A stretch of 64,000 nucleotides of DNA from UBA3006 sp036746695 (GTDB lineage: Bacteria > Actinomycetota > Acidimicrobiia > Acidimicrobiales > Ilumatobacteraceae): positions 310,001 through 374,000 of the forward strand of contig DAIODP010000001.1 in the NCBI GenBank assembly GCA_036746695.1. The letters are read 5' to 3'. A program made the translations under genes and the position numbers. The notes beneath the pieces are model-generated. The model made no database searches. It had not been told where the DNA came from and saw only the letters and a program-made list of their open reading frames with translations. Below, in pieces: positions 53,051 to 62,424 of the stretch. Position 1 is the stretch's first letter. Every line of letters begins with the position of its first letter.

Positions 53051-54049
53051 CTAACTTTCGGCGAGGCGACGTCCGAGACGATCGCTCACGATTTCTACCG
53101 TCGCCAACGCCTGCGGATAATTCATGCGAGTCGGCCCAAGGACACCGACTGTGCCTAGGTTGTTGCCGTCCACCATCACGGGCGCAAGCACGACTGAACA
53201 TGCCGAAAGTGGTTCTACGCCGTGTTCGGCACCGATCGCCACTGAAAGACCCCTGTTGAGCATGTCACGAACGAGTGAGACCATTACATATTGCTGCTCG
53301 AGTGTATGCAACACAGATCGAACAATTTCTACGGCGTCAAATGCTTCTGCCATTGCCGAAGCACCACCAACAAATACCGATTCATCTACGCGTCGAGTAC
53401 CAAACGAATTCAGGATCTGCTGGCTCATTGCATCTATTAGTACATTTCCAGATGTTGCGAGCGGAACTGACTGCCCGAGTGCCGACCCGATCATTGCCTT
53501 AGCAATGTGCTGGGCAACAAGCACAAGTGTCTCGTCTGTGGTTGCTTGTGCCAATTCGATTGGTTCGCTTTCAACAGCGCCATTGGACAACACAACCACC
53601 ACGGTTGCAAGATGCGGTGAAAGCCCAACCACTTGAACCGAACGCACGACAGCGACTTCGGCTTTGGGGCCCATCACAACAGCGGCATAGTTGGTCATCT
53701 GCGCAAGCAACATGCTGGTTCGCTGCAACGTCTCTTCAAGGCGCCCGTGAGCGGTGTCGAAGAATTCGCCCACTCGCAGCGTTGCCGCCGATTCGAGTTT
53801 GCCCGATGGAGTGAGATGATCCACAAAGAATCGGTATCCCTTGTCGGTAGGAATTCGACCGGCCGAAGTATGCGGCTGCGCTAGAAATCCTTCTTGTTCA
53901 AGAAACGCCATGTCGTTTCGCACCGTTGCCGACGAAACCTGAATGTTGGCGGTGTTGGCGATGTGCGAAGACCCAACGGGCTGCGCCGTTGCGATGTACT
54001 CCTGCACCACGGCGCGGAGTATGGCTGTTTTGCGGTCGTCAAGCATCAC
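53051..54049 (-). CDS. hrcA: Heat-inducible repressor HrcA
   Basis: A 332-residue repressor of dnaK/groE-type heat-shock operons. The N-terminal winged helix is VVQEYIATAQPVGSSHIA followed by SSATVRNDMAFLEQEGFL; the central GAF-like domain and C-terminal GVLGPTRMNYPQALATVE are typical. The start may be a GTG at 54049 or the ATG next to it. No full CIRCE inverted repeat (TTAGCACTC-N9-GAGTGCTAA) is seen in the 51 bases upstream, so its autoregulation is not shown here. dnaJ follows seven bases later. Confidence 0.94.
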   Translation of the reverse strand: MMLDDRKTAILRAVVQEYIATAQPVGSSHIANTANIQVSSATVRNDMAFLEQEGFLAQPHTSAGRIPTDKGYRFFVDHLTPSGKLESAATLRVGEFFDTAHGRLEETLQRTSMLLAQMTNYAAVVMGPKAEVAVVRSVQVVGLSPHLATVVVVLSNGAVESEPIELAQATTDETLVLVAQHIAKAMIGSALGQSVPLATSGNVLIDAMSQQILNSFGTRRVDESVFVGGASAMAEAFDAVEIVRSVLHTLEQQYVMVSLVRDMLNRGLSVAIGAEHGVEPLSACSVVLAPVMVDGNNLGTVGVLGPTRMNYPQALATVEIVSDRLGRRLAES

Positions 54050-54100
54050 GGTTCTGCCTTGTAGTTTACCGATAGCGGCCCACGCAGGGTGATCGAGTGG

Positions 54101-55453
54101 CTACTTTCCAGAAACGGCTTTGTAACGCTCCAGCGACACCGCACGCTCTACTGCGTGATCGACAATTGGTTCCAAGTAGGGATTGAGTAGGCCTGCCGTC
54201 CAGGGTGCGTGCACTGCACTGTTGTCTAGTTCGCGCAATTGAGGCAGCCAGGAACGGACATATTCACCCTGCGGATCAAACTTTTCACCCTGAGAAATTG
54301 GATTGAAGATACGAAAATACGGCGAAGCATCCGTGCCTGTCCCCGCCGTCCATTGCCAACCATGATTGTTTGAGGCAATATCGCCATCAACCAAGTGTTG
54401 CATGAAGAATTTTGCACCCCACTGCCAAGGAAGGTGCAAATCTTTGACCAAGAAACTTGCAACAATCATGCGAACGCGGTTGTGCATCCAACCAGTTGCG
54501 AGCATCTGTTTCATTCCGGCATCCACGATTGGATAGCCCGTCTCGCCTGCACACCACGCCGCAAAACGTGTAACCGCTTCTTTGCCAGTGTCGTGAGTCA
54601 TCTTGTTCATTTTGGGCTGCAGGTTATTCCATGCTGTTTGTGGCTGATTAAACAACACGTCTGCGTAGAACTCTCGCCACCCCAACTCGCTTCGAAAAAC
54701 CGCGTGAGATTTCGACTCTCCCAGCTCGGCCAAAAGCGACCTTGGATGAATAACGCCGAAACGTAAGTAAGGGGAAAGCCGACTAGTCCCCTCTACGTCG
54801 GGGTTGTTGCGTGTCTCGGCGTATGTATCAAGTGCCGAGTCGCGAAAGTGTTGCCAAACCTTCCACGCGGCTTGCTCGCCGACATCGGGCAACGAGGCGT
54901 TACACGCAGGGTCTGAAGGAATTGGGTCGGTCGCAATTTGAGGCGCCCCATGCCACTGCACTTGGGGCTGGTCGAAAGGCTTTGACCAACCGATCTGCAT
55001 CCAAATCTTTGAAAACGGAGTGAAGACTGCGTACGGAGTTCCGTCGGCCTTCAAAACCATCCCCGGCTCCACCGCATATGCCGAACCAACACTTTGCAAC
55101 GTGATGTTTGACTGCGACAATGCTGCGCCTACCTTTGCGTCACGCGATTGCCCATACGGTGCAAAATCTTTGGCAGCGAATACCGTTTTTGCGCCCGTCT
55201 CGCGAGCAACTTGGAGAACCACTTGCTCGGGGTTACCACTGCGCACCACCAACGAGCCACCCATCGCAACATTCAAGTCACGCAGACTCCGTAACAAAAA
55301 TGAGATGCGGGCGTTACCGGACTTTTCAAAGAACACTGGATCAATGACAAATAGGGGCGTTACCGAACCCTCAGCTGCGGCAGCACAAAGCGCTTCGTTG
55401 TCTGCCAAACGTAAATCACGTCGAAACCACATCACCGAGTTAGCCACGTTCAA
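54101..55453 (-). CDS. phrB: Deoxyribodipyrimidine photolyase
   Basis: A 450-residue blue-light repair enzyme that splits cyclobutane pyrimidine dimers with FADH-. The N-terminal antenna domain begins VMWFRRDLRLADNEAL. The C-terminal FAD domain shows SRLSPYLRFGVIHPR, ELGWREFYADVL and the FAD/DNA block ASNNHGWQWTAGTGTDASPYFRIFNP, split here as NNHGWQWTAGTGTD and YFRIFNP. It overlaps the MFS gene by 14 bases upstream. Its presence fits an organism exposed to sunlight, such as one in surface waters; that is inference. Confidence 0.95.
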   Translation of the reverse strand: MNVANSVMWFRRDLRLADNEALCAAAAEGSVTPLFVIDPVFFEKSGNARISFLLRSLRDLNVAMGGSLVVRSGNPEQVVLQVARETGAKTVFAAKDFAPYGQSRDAKVGAALSQSNITLQSVGSAYAVEPGMVLKADGTPYAVFTPFSKIWMQIGWSKPFDQPQVQWHGAPQIATDPIPSDPACNASLPDVGEQAAWKVWQHFRDSALDTYAETRNNPDVEGTSRLSPYLRFGVIHPRSLLAELGESKSHAVFRSELGWREFYADVLFNQPQTAWNNLQPKMNKMTHDTGKEAVTRFAAWCAGETGYPIVDAGMKQMLATGWMHNRVRMIVASFLVKDLHLPWQWGAKFFMQHLVDGDIASNNHGWQWTAGTGTDASPYFRIFNPISQGEKFDPQGEYVRSWLPQLRELDNSAVHAPWTAGLLNPYLEPIVDHAVERAVSLERYKAVSGK

Positions 55454-56663
55454 CTCCTTTTTTCCACATCCACATCATCATGTACACACCCGAAGCCAAC
55501 GAGGTGATTCCACCGTACGCAAGCGACCACTGCACAGTCACCAATTCGGCAATGAAACCAGTGATTGGCCCCCCTATTGGGGTGCTGCCCAAAAAAGCCA
55601 CTCCCGTGAGCGCAAGTAAACGACCGCGCATATCTGGTGGAGACTCTTGCTGGGTGATCGCATTCACTGCGGTGATGACCGAAACACCACCAATTCCAAG
55701 CGGAATAGCCCACACAAATGCGATCCATACGTTTGGCGACCAAGCCATACCTATATTCGCTACGCCGAGCACCATCATGTTCGCCGCAACCCAACGGTAA
55801 GTCGCTTTAACCAAGCGCGCGTTAAGCAACGCACCCAAGAAACTTCCCAAACTAATTACCGCAAATACCCAGCCAAAATATTTTGGATCTCCCCATTCGA
55901 TATCCGAAAGCTTGGGCAAAGCAACGTTGTAGTTAAACGCAAATGTGCTGACAACTGTGAAGACAACCAACAACATCCGAAGCCGTTCATTTTGTGCGAC
56001 AAAACGCAAACCGTCGCGCACAGGGGTACCGCCTGCTGGCCTAGGGGCCGGCGAATACATTTGCGCAGTGCGCAACCCCGTAATGCCGAGCAACATTGTG
56101 GCAAACGAAATTCCGTTCAAAATAAACAACCACCCCGTGCCCAATGGGCCCACCAAGGCTGATGCAATTGCTGGCCCAAAGATCCGTGAACCCGTCATTA
56201 CTGCAGAGTTCAGGCTCATTGCATTAGACATATCCGCCTCGGGAACCAACTCTGTCACCAAAGCCCGGCGTGCAGGATTATCTAATGCGCCAACCAAACC
56301 CAGCATCGTGGAAAGGGCAAAGACAATTGGCACATTGATATTGCCCGTCAAGTCACAAACACCAAGCACGATTGCTTGCAACGCCATGAGTGATTGCGTG
56401 ATGAGCGTGATGCGCCGACGATTAAATCGGTCGGACAACGCGCCCGCCCACGCCCCAAAGATCAGCATAGGCAAAAACTGCAGCGCAGTATTTATGCCGA
56501 GCACAACCGCATCTCCTGTTAGCCGATAGAGCAAAAAAGACGTTGCCGTGAGTTGCAACCACGATCCAACATTTGAGAACAGTAGGCCTAGAAAAAACAG
56601 CCGGGCGTTATAACTTCGCAGTGAGCGAAACATTGCCCCGTTTTTAGGTGTTATCTCAGTCAT
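55440..56663 (-). CDS. MFS transporter (MFS_3-like)
   Basis: About 407 residues, with about 12 membrane helices. Typical motifs are NVGSWLQLTATSFLLYRLTG, split at GSWLQLTATSFL; AGALSDRFNRRRI between helices 2 and 3; and DNPARRALVTELVPE. The ATG at 56663 is preferred; it overlaps the end of lepA by eight bases. It belongs to the same MFS group as the 22.6-kb gene, but the two are not adjacent or close copies. The substrate is unknown. Confidence 0.85.
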   Translation of the reverse strand: MTEITPKNGAMFRSLRSYNARLFFLGLLFSNVGSWLQLTATSFLLYRLTGDAVVLGINTALQFLPMLIFGAWAGALSDRFNRRRITLITQSLMALQAIVLGVCDLTGNINVPIVFALSTMLGLVGALDNPARRALVTELVPEADMSNAMSLNSAVMTGSRIFGPAIASALVGPLGTGWLFILNGISFATMLLGITGLRTAQMYSPAPRPAGGTPVRDGLRFVAQNERLRMLLVVFTVVSTFAFNYNVALPKLSDIEWGDPKYFGWVFAVISLGSFLGALLNARLVKATYRWVAANMMVLGVANIGMAWSPNVWIAFVWAIPLGIGGVSVITAVNAITQQESPPDMRGRLLALTGVAFLGSTPIGGPITGFIAELVTVQWSLAYGGITSLASGVYMMMWMWKKGVERG

Positions 56664-58440
56664 CAAGTTTGAGTGCGGAGATGAACACATCGCCGGGCAC
56701 TTCCACACGACCGATCGACTTCATCTTCTTTTTTCCCTCTTTTTGTTTCTCTAATAGTTTTCGTTTGCGCGAAATGTCGCCACCGTAACACTTGGCAAGC
56801 ACGTCTTTTCGCTTGGCCTTAACGGTTTCACGCGCAATAATCCGACCACCGATTGCGGCCTGGATGGGAACGTCAAACATCTGACGCGGAATCAGTTCAC
56901 GCAATTTTCCGCACATGCGATTGCCGTAGTCGTAGGCCTTGTCGCGGTGAACAATGGTGGAAAATGCATCCGCAGGTAGCGCGTTCAACAGAATGTCTAC
57001 GCGCACCAAATCTGAGGCGCGATACCCAGCTAAGTCGTAGTCGAGGCTGGCATAGCCCTGCGAACGGCTCTTCAATTGATCGAAGAAGTCGACCACCACT
57101 TCGGCAAGCGGCATTGTGTACTGCATGTCCACTCGCTCGGGCGAAAGGTACTCGAGCTTGATCAATTCGCCACGTCGATCCTGACAAAGCTCCATCAGTG
57201 AGCCCGTGTATTCCTTTGGCGTGATGATGCTGACGCGAAAGAATGGCTCCTCAATTGACCCGATGTACACCGTTTGAGGCAAGTCGGCTGGGTTATCAAC
57301 TTTTACCACTTCGCCATTGGTTTTATGCACCATGTATTCAACCGATGGCGCTGTAGCGATAAGAGCCAAATTGAACTCTCGCTCCAGACGTTCCTTAACA
57401 ATTTCCATGTGCAACAGTCCAAGGAAGCCGCAGCGGAAACCAAAACCCAATGCGCCAGAGGATTCGGGCTCGTAGGTGATCGATGCATCGTTCAATTTGA
57501 GGCGTTGCAAACTTTCGCGCAAGTTTTCGAAGTCGTCTCCATCAATTGGGAACAAACCGCAGAACACCATCGGCTTGGGGTCACGGTAACCATCAAGAAC
57601 ATTTACTGCAGGGTTAATGGCGGTTGTGACGGTCTCACCGCTTCGGGCCTCGCCCACATCTTTGATTCCGGCGATGAGATAACCCACTTCACCGGGCCCA
57701 AGTTCGGCAACCGGTGTCGTCACCGGCATGCGCGCACCAATCTCAATCACTTCGTGAGTTGCTTTCGTTTGCATGAACAGCAATTTGCTTCCACTCGTGA
57801 GGCGACCATTCATCACGCGGATGCTTGATACCACCCCCCGATAGGTGTCGTACTGCGAGTCGAAGATGAGCGCTTGCAGCGGTGCTTCGGCATCGCCGCT
57901 TGGCGCAGGAATTCGTTCGATCACCGCATCCAATAATTCGGGCACGCCAACGCCTGTCTTTGCAGAAATTCGCAAAATGTCCTCTGCTGGAATACCAAGC
58001 ACTTTCTCGATTTCCATCGCGTAGCGATCTGGATCTGCAGCGGGCAAGTCAATCTTGTTCAACACCGCGACAATTTCAAGGTTGCTCTCTAGTGCTAGAT
58101 AACAGTTTGCAAGCGTTTGGGCTTCGATGCCCTGTGCGGCATCCACGACGAGCACCACACCCTCGCACGCCGCTAGCGAACGGCTGACTTCGTAACCAAA
58201 GTCGACGTGTCCAGGAGTGTCGATGAGATGAAACGTGTGACCTTTCCAAGGCACGCGAACGTTCTGAGCCTTGATCGTGATACCGCGCTCGCGCTCCAAG
58301 TCCATCGAGTCGAGGTATTGGGCCCGCATGTCACGGGACTGCACGGCGCCGGTCATCTCAAGAATGCGGTCGGACAAGGTGGACTTGCCGTGGTCGATGT
58401 GAGCAATGATCGAGAAATTGCGGATGTTTGCGAGATCCAT
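56656..58440 (-). CDS. lepA: Elongation factor 4 (LepA)
   Basis: A 594-residue GTPase that acts on the ribosome. The GTP site is AHIDHGKSTLSDRIL, then DTPGHVDF and NKIDLPAADPDRY. The carboxy-terminal LepA-specific domain includes CYGGDISRKRKLLEKQKEGKKKM, split here as CYGGDISRKRKLL and KQKEGKKKM. The ATG at 58440 begins the conserved sequence MDLANIRNFSIIAHID; longer upstream readings are unsupported. It is divergent from rpsT with 153 bases between the starts and overlaps the MFS gene. Confidence 0.96.
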   Translation of the reverse strand: MDLANIRNFSIIAHIDHGKSTLSDRILEMTGAVQSRDMRAQYLDSMDLERERGITIKAQNVRVPWKGHTFHLIDTPGHVDFGYEVSRSLAACEGVVLVVDAAQGIEAQTLANCYLALESNLEIVAVLNKIDLPAADPDRYAMEIEKVLGIPAEDILRISAKTGVGVPELLDAVIERIPAPSGDAEAPLQALIFDSQYDTYRGVVSSIRVMNGRLTSGSKLLFMQTKATHEVIEIGARMPVTTPVAELGPGEVGYLIAGIKDVGEARSGETVTTAINPAVNVLDGYRDPKPMVFCGLFPIDGDDFENLRESLQRLKLNDASITYEPESSGALGFGFRCGFLGLLHMEIVKERLEREFNLALIATAPSVEYMVHKTNGEVVKVDNPADLPQTVYIGSIEEPFFRVSIITPKEYTGSLMELCQDRRGELIKLEYLSPERVDMQYTMPLAEVVVDFFDQLKSRSQGYASLDYDLAGYRASDLVRVDILLNALPADAFSTIVHRDKAYDYGNRMCGKLRELIPRQMFDVPIQAAIGGRIIARETVKAKRKDVLAKCYGGDISRKRKLLEKQKEGKKKMKSIGRVEVPGDVFISALKLDD

Positions 58441-58492
58441 TGAGGCGATTCTGTTCTGCTGGGCCAAGTTTGTGGGGTGGGCAATGGCACTA

Positions 58493-58520
58493 CAGCCCCC
58501 AAATTCTACAGTTGGGGCTG
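58493..58520 (+). promoter_or_regulatory. Hairpin upstream of rpsT
   Basis: An inverted repeat CAGCCCC (58493-58499) with GGGGCTG (58514-58520) and extra AA/TT pairs lies between lepA and rpsT, about 75 bases before the rpsT start. It could be a leader structure if transcription begins upstream of it, or part of the lepA promoter region. Confidence 0.35.
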
Positions 58521-58593
58521 CCGCCGAACCGCTGTTAGCCTGAAGAGTCCCCAAATACACGGGAACATCTGACGAAAGAGCTGGGTAGTCGAA

Positions 58594-58848
58594 GTGGCAA
58601 ATATCAAGAGCCAAAAGAAGCGAATCCTCACCAACGCCAAGGCAACCGCGCGCAACCGCGCGATCAAGAGCGAAGTGCGCACCCGTTTGAAGAACGCCAA
58701 TGACACCATCGGCACCCCAGAGAACGCCGAGGCCCTTCGTCTTGCTGTCAAGCGCATCGACATGGCATCAGCCAAGCGCGTCATTCACCCCCGTCAAGCC
58801 GCTCGCAAAAAGAGCCGCTTGTTGAAAAAAATCAACGCCTCCTCGTAG
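58594..58848 (+). CDS. rpsT: 30S ribosomal protein S20
   Basis: An 84-residue, highly basic protein that binds 16S rRNA. Conserved blocks are ANIKSQKKRILTNAKATARNRAIKS, split here as IKSQKKRILTN and RNRAIKSEVRTRLK, and HPRQAARKKSRLLKKIN. The start codon is GTG. E. coli rpsT also uses a weak start (UUG), tied to its autoregulation, so the GTG may matter. The gene overlaps holA by 17 bases tail-to-tail. Synteny holA-rpsT-lepA is conserved in Actinobacteria. Confidence 0.95.
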   Translation: MANIKSQKKRILTNAKATARNRAIKSEVRTRLKNANDTIGTPENAEALRLAVKRIDMASAKRVIHPRQAARKKSRLLKKINASS

Positions 58849-59839
58849 TCGAAGCGGTTTGACCACTCAACCGGCACAGGCGTGCCACCAAAATTTCCAA
58901 GATGAGTTGGTCGGACAAGTCTTCACCGCCGCGTAAATCCACGTCGGCGCGAGCCAACAGAACAATTGCCGAAGCAATGTTCTTGCTGCCCATCGTGCGA
59001 GAAAGTGCAACTGTTTTATTGGCCATGTAGTCGCTCTTCGTGCCGACAATTGCAAAGACATCTTCCTTCGCTGGCGAATCGAGCCCATCGAGCCTAAGCA
59101 GTTTTGTGTAGTGAGTAGAGAGTGACGAGATGATCTGCATTGGGTGAGACTCGCCACTTCCCACCATTCGATGTAACACCGCAATAGCGTTTGCGGGGTT
59201 TGATGCGCTGATCGCGTCGGTGAGATCCCAAATCGGCACATTGCCTCGCACACCAAGGAATGGCTCAATGTCTTCCGCGGTCAGTTTCTTGCCGGTGCCA
59301 TACGTAGACATCAGCACTTCAATCAGCGATGGCAATCGGGCTTGGTCTTGACCGAGCCATGCAACTGCAATGCTGAGTGCACCGGGGTCGAGCTTGAGGC
59401 CTGCTTCGGTCAGGTGCTCTTGGAACCAAATGACCACGTCGTTCTTTTGGCGCGGTGGCGACGTAGAGAATGTGGTGGCACCCGCCTTCTTCAGCGCATC
59501 GGTAGTGGACTTTGCCAATTTGCCAGTTGCCGTAAGAACCAAATGATTTGTTTCAATTGGTTCGAGCAAATATTCGAGCAAAGGGCGCAGTTGATCGACG
59601 GTTGCTTCGTTGATTCCGCGAAGCACAACAACTCGTTCGTCACCAAAAAGCGAAGACGTTTGCGCACCCATCACCGCATTGGCTATCGCCGCATCGCGTT
59701 CGTCGATGGTGCCGTTCTCGAGATCGTGGCTTTCGTACATGGTGTTGCGATCGCCGTCGCCAATGAGTTGCGACGTGAGGTCAGTGAGTTTCGCCGAAAC
59801 TGTTCGGGGATCCTCGCCCGTAATTACATAAATCGTCAC
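58832..59839 (-). CDS. holA: DNA polymerase III delta subunit
   Basis: A 335-residue clamp-loader subunit. The N-terminal YVITGEDPRTVSAKL and the MGAQTSSLFGDERVVVLRG block are typical of HolA, as are the C-terminal PANAIAVLHRMVGSGESHPMQ, split at AIAVLHRMVGSGESHP, and the final LILEILVARLCRLSG. HolA opens the beta sliding clamp. It sits four bases after comEC on the same strand, as in many bacteria, and overlaps rpsT convergently. Confidence 0.92.
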   Translation of the reverse strand: MTIYVITGEDPRTVSAKLTDLTSQLIGDGDRNTMYESHDLENGTIDERDAAIANAVMGAQTSSLFGDERVVVLRGINEATVDQLRPLLEYLLEPIETNHLVLTATGKLAKSTTDALKKAGATTFSTSPPRQKNDVVIWFQEHLTEAGLKLDPGALSIAVAWLGQDQARLPSLIEVLMSTYGTGKKLTAEDIEPFLGVRGNVPIWDLTDAISASNPANAIAVLHRMVGSGESHPMQIISSLSTHYTKLLRLDGLDSPAKEDVFAIVGTKSDYMANKTVALSRTMGSKNIASAIVLLARADVDLRGGEDLSDQLILEILVARLCRLSGQTASTTRRR

Positions 59840-59843
59840 TTCC

Positions 59844-61352
59844 CTACTCTGTCAGATGGGTGTGGCGCCCAAGGAAAATGCACCAACAAATTGCTAAACA
59901 AACCACGATCAGCCACAGGGCGGCGTTGACGAAGCTGCCGGGCTGAACTTCTTGCCCAACTACTGCTACCCACCACACCCAGCGCACTGCGAATGTAATT
60001 GGCAGCATTAGCAAGCCACACACAGGCGACAACAAGCTGAATTCGGAAAGCACACCCACAATTAGGCCCATAGGCAAGCCCACCAACATGACAGCACCAG
60101 CGATTGGCACGGCCAGCAGATTGGTTGCGATGGCCACGATGGGGGCAGAGCCGAATACGAAGAGCGTTATCGGCATGACACCCAGTTGCGCACCAAGCGT
60201 TGTCGATAACGCGCCATTAAACCACGACGGTCCAGGAACAATTCTGGCGATTACTGGAGTCAACACAATGAGCCCCGCCGTTGCGCAGCCCGACATCCAA
60301 AATCCAACCGACCAAGCAATGAGTGGATCAATCAACACCAGCGTGCCGAATGCAATTGCCAGTATGCGCATAGGCGGAACATCGCGCCCACGGGCAACGC
60401 CATACGCGCTGAGTGCCGCCATGGCCGTAGCGCGGATGACGCTGGGTTCGGCACGTGTGAGAACAACAAACCAACCCAACAAAAACATTATTGCAACGAG
60501 GCGCCAACGCGACTGCACTCGAACAAGCAATGGTGCAGCGATCGCAAGCAAGAATGCAACGTTTTGCCCAGACACGGCGGTGAGATGAGAGAGCCCAGAG
60601 CCACGAAATGCGGTGATCATTTCGTTTGATTGCTCGCGGTCGTCTCCAATCAATAGACCGATATACAACGAGGCTTCGTCGTAGGGCATAAACCGAGCAG
60701 AATTTTGCAGCACCCCGCGCAGCCGATTGGCACTGCGAAATAGCGGGGCGCCCGCCGCCACTGTTTCGCTCACGCTGGTGAGTGTTGCACTACCAACAAT
60801 GTGTCGCGACCGATAACGCGACTGCTTTTCTGGGTCGAGTCGTTGCCTCAATGCACTCACTGAGACCACCTCGCCCACCTGGCGCCCACTTAGTCGACGC
60901 CCTTCCAAACCGTAGGCATAGACAATGAAGCGTTGACCTTCGATGCTGAGCACGCATTGCATCGCGCCATTTCTCCACTGTGGATCTTCCATAATTTTGA
61001 CTGCACCTTGATACGCGCCAAGTCGTGGTGTTTGTACCTGATGTAATGCACCTGAACCACCGGCAACACCCACAATCAAAAGGCAGCCCCATGACCAACG
61101 GCGAAACCGACTTGGCAACAAACACACTGCCGCGCCAACCACAAACACTCGGATCAACACCACAATGCTGCTTGGGATGCCAACGAATACCGATGCGCGC
61201 GTGCCCACAAACATTGCAAAGACGGCTGCGTAGATGAAACCATTTGGGAGATGTTGCGTTGCGTACCATTGAGATGTGGTCGAACGCGAAGAAGTAGGTC
61301 TTGCACGCTCGCCGCGAGTGGTGCCCGATGGGATCATTGCCCACCGAACCAT
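59844..61352 (-). CDS. comEC: ComEC/Rec2-like DNA uptake channel without beta-lactamase domain
   Basis: A 502-residue polytopic membrane protein of the ComEC family. A soluble N-terminal region (about residues 90-190) is followed by the competence domain with LSHLTAVSGQNVAFLLAI and about eight helices. Typical ComEC proteins are about 700-800 residues and end in a metallo-beta-lactamase-like nuclease domain; that domain is absent here and not found next door. The start may be the ATG at 61352, the ATG at 61337, or later. comEA lies upstream, but a plus-strand gene sits between. DNA uptake is inferred from family. Confidence 0.85.
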   Translation of the reverse strand: MVRWAMIPSGTTRGERARPTSSRSTTSQWYATQHLPNGFIYAAVFAMFVGTRASVFVGIPSSIVVLIRVFVVGAAVCLLPSRFRRWSWGCLLIVGVAGGSGALHQVQTPRLGAYQGAVKIMEDPQWRNGAMQCVLSIEGQRFIVYAYGLEGRRLSGRQVGEVVSVSALRQRLDPEKQSRYRSRHIVGSATLTSVSETVAAGAPLFRSANRLRGVLQNSARFMPYDEASLYIGLLIGDDREQSNEMITAFRGSGLSHLTAVSGQNVAFLLAIAAPLLVRVQSRWRLVAIMFLLGWFVVLTRAEPSVIRATAMAALSAYGVARGRDVPPMRILAIAFGTLVLIDPLIAWSVGFWMSGCATAGLIVLTPVIARIVPGPSWFNGALSTTLGAQLGVMPITLFVFGSAPIVAIATNLLAVPIAGAVMLVGLPMGLIVGVLSEFSLLSPVCGLLMLPITFAVRWVWWVAVVGQEVQPGSFVNAALWLIVVCLAICWCIFLGRHTHLTE

Positions 61353-61722
61353 GTTGCGTCACCGCGGTGGAGCAGTTGCAGTTGTTGCTTCGTTGCTACT
61401 CGCGTTATTGGGCTTAGTTCTCGTTGCACTACCCGGCACGCTCACTGGCGTGATTGGTTTTTTGCTGCTTGTTGCGGCAGTTCCGGTGCTGCCGATCGTT
61501 GGCGTTCCGGCCGTATCTGCAACATCTAGTTATGTATTGGCAACTGTTGCCAGTTGTGCCTTGTGGTTTGCGGTTGGTCACTTGTCGTCGAGAAAAGCAA
61601 CTCGCCGCGCAATTGCTAGTTGGCCCGAGTGGTTTCGCGAATACCGACCGCTTGCACTGGGAATTTGGATCGGTGCACTGCTTGCGCTTGGTGTGAGCGC
61701 CATCGTTCTTGGTGCCCTGTAA
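61276..61722 (+). CDS. Small polytopic membrane protein of unknown function
   Basis: A 148-residue ORF on the opposite strand between comEC and comEA. It has about four hydrophobic helices (GAVAVVASLLLALLGLVLVAL, shown as AVVASLLLALLGLVLVAL; GVIGFLLLVAAVPVLPIVG; YVLATVASCALWFAV; LALGIWIGALLALGV), and a basic loop after helix 3. A GTG at 61276 or the ATG at 61351 could be the start; the latter overlaps the comEC ATG head-to-head. I recognise no family. The long coding run suggests it is real. Confidence 0.55.
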   Translation: MVEREEVGLARSPRVVPDGIIAHRTMLRHRGGAVAVVASLLLALLGLVLVALPGTLTGVIGFLLLVAAVPVLPIVGVPAVSATSSYVLATVASCALWFAVGHLSSRKATRRAIASWPEWFREYRPLALGIWIGALLALGVSAIVLGAL

Positions 61723-61730
61723 CACCGCAA

Positions 61731-62405
61731 TCACACTGTTATCTGCTCGCGCATAGCATCAAGTTTTGCGGGCCCAATCCCTCGCACATTGAGCAAATCA
61801 TCGACAGATCCGAATGGTCCATTTTTGGTTCGATAATCAATAATTGCTTTTGCTGTTGAAGGACCGACACCAGACAACGTGTCGAGATCGGACATAGTTG
61901 CTGTATTGATGTTTATTCGGGTACTGCTTGCGCCTTCGGGCGTGTTGGCGTTTGGTGATGGCGAAGCATTAACGCCAGGCATTGGACGGGGAATCGGTGC
62001 TCGGGCAACGACCGAACCCCTACGTGGAACAAATATTTGAACCGCATCAAAAAGGGTGGCCGCAAGATTGATGACGTCGACATCGGCGAACGCAGTGGGC
62101 CCACCCGCGGCATCAACCGCATCCACAACGCGGGCTGTTCCTGGAAGTTGATAAACACCCGGCCGCAACACTTCCCCCGCAATGTGTACCCGAATGAATG
62201 TGGGATTGCCCACCGCCCCAGAATTGTTTGACCCACCCGAAGGCGAAATAGACGTGGTTGCATAAATAATTGTCGACTCTGGCGGTGGCGGCGGGACCCG
62301 CAAAACCCACCATGCGCCCAAAGCCATGCAGAGTACGCCACCCGCCGTGGTGAAGATGCGGCCGACCCCCCACCACTGGACCAATTCGCGCAGTCGTGCA
62401 TACAC
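61731..62405 (-). CDS. comEA: ComEA-like DNA-binding competence protein
   Basis: A 224-residue membrane-anchored protein. One N-terminal helix (TTAGGVLCMALGAWWVL) is followed by a Pro-rich spacer, a SLBB-type domain (IRVHIAGEVLRPGVYQLPG), a disordered linker, and a C-terminal helix-hairpin-helix pair (ININTATMSDLDTLSGVG; FGSVDDLLNVRGIGPAKL). ComEA binds incoming double-stranded DNA and hands it to ComEC. It lies just upstream of the comEC locus on the same strand, with the small membrane gene between them. Confidence 0.9.
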   Translation of the reverse strand: MYARLRELVQWWGVGRIFTTAGGVLCMALGAWWVLRVPPPPPESTIIYATTSISPSGGSNNSGAVGNPTFIRVHIAGEVLRPGVYQLPGTARVVDAVDAAGGPTAFADVDVINLAATLFDAVQIFVPRRGSVVARAPIPRPMPGVNASPSPNANTPEGASSTRININTATMSDLDTLSGVGPSTAKAIIDYRTKNGPFGSVDDLLNVRGIGPAKLDAMREQITV

Positions 62406-62424
62406 GACTTACATGTGTACGAAT

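Noticed and set aside
54050..54100. CIRCE operator upstream of hrcA
   Set aside because: The canonical TTAGCACTC-N9-GAGTGCTAA pair was looked for and is not present; only a lone GAGTGG-like fragment is seen.
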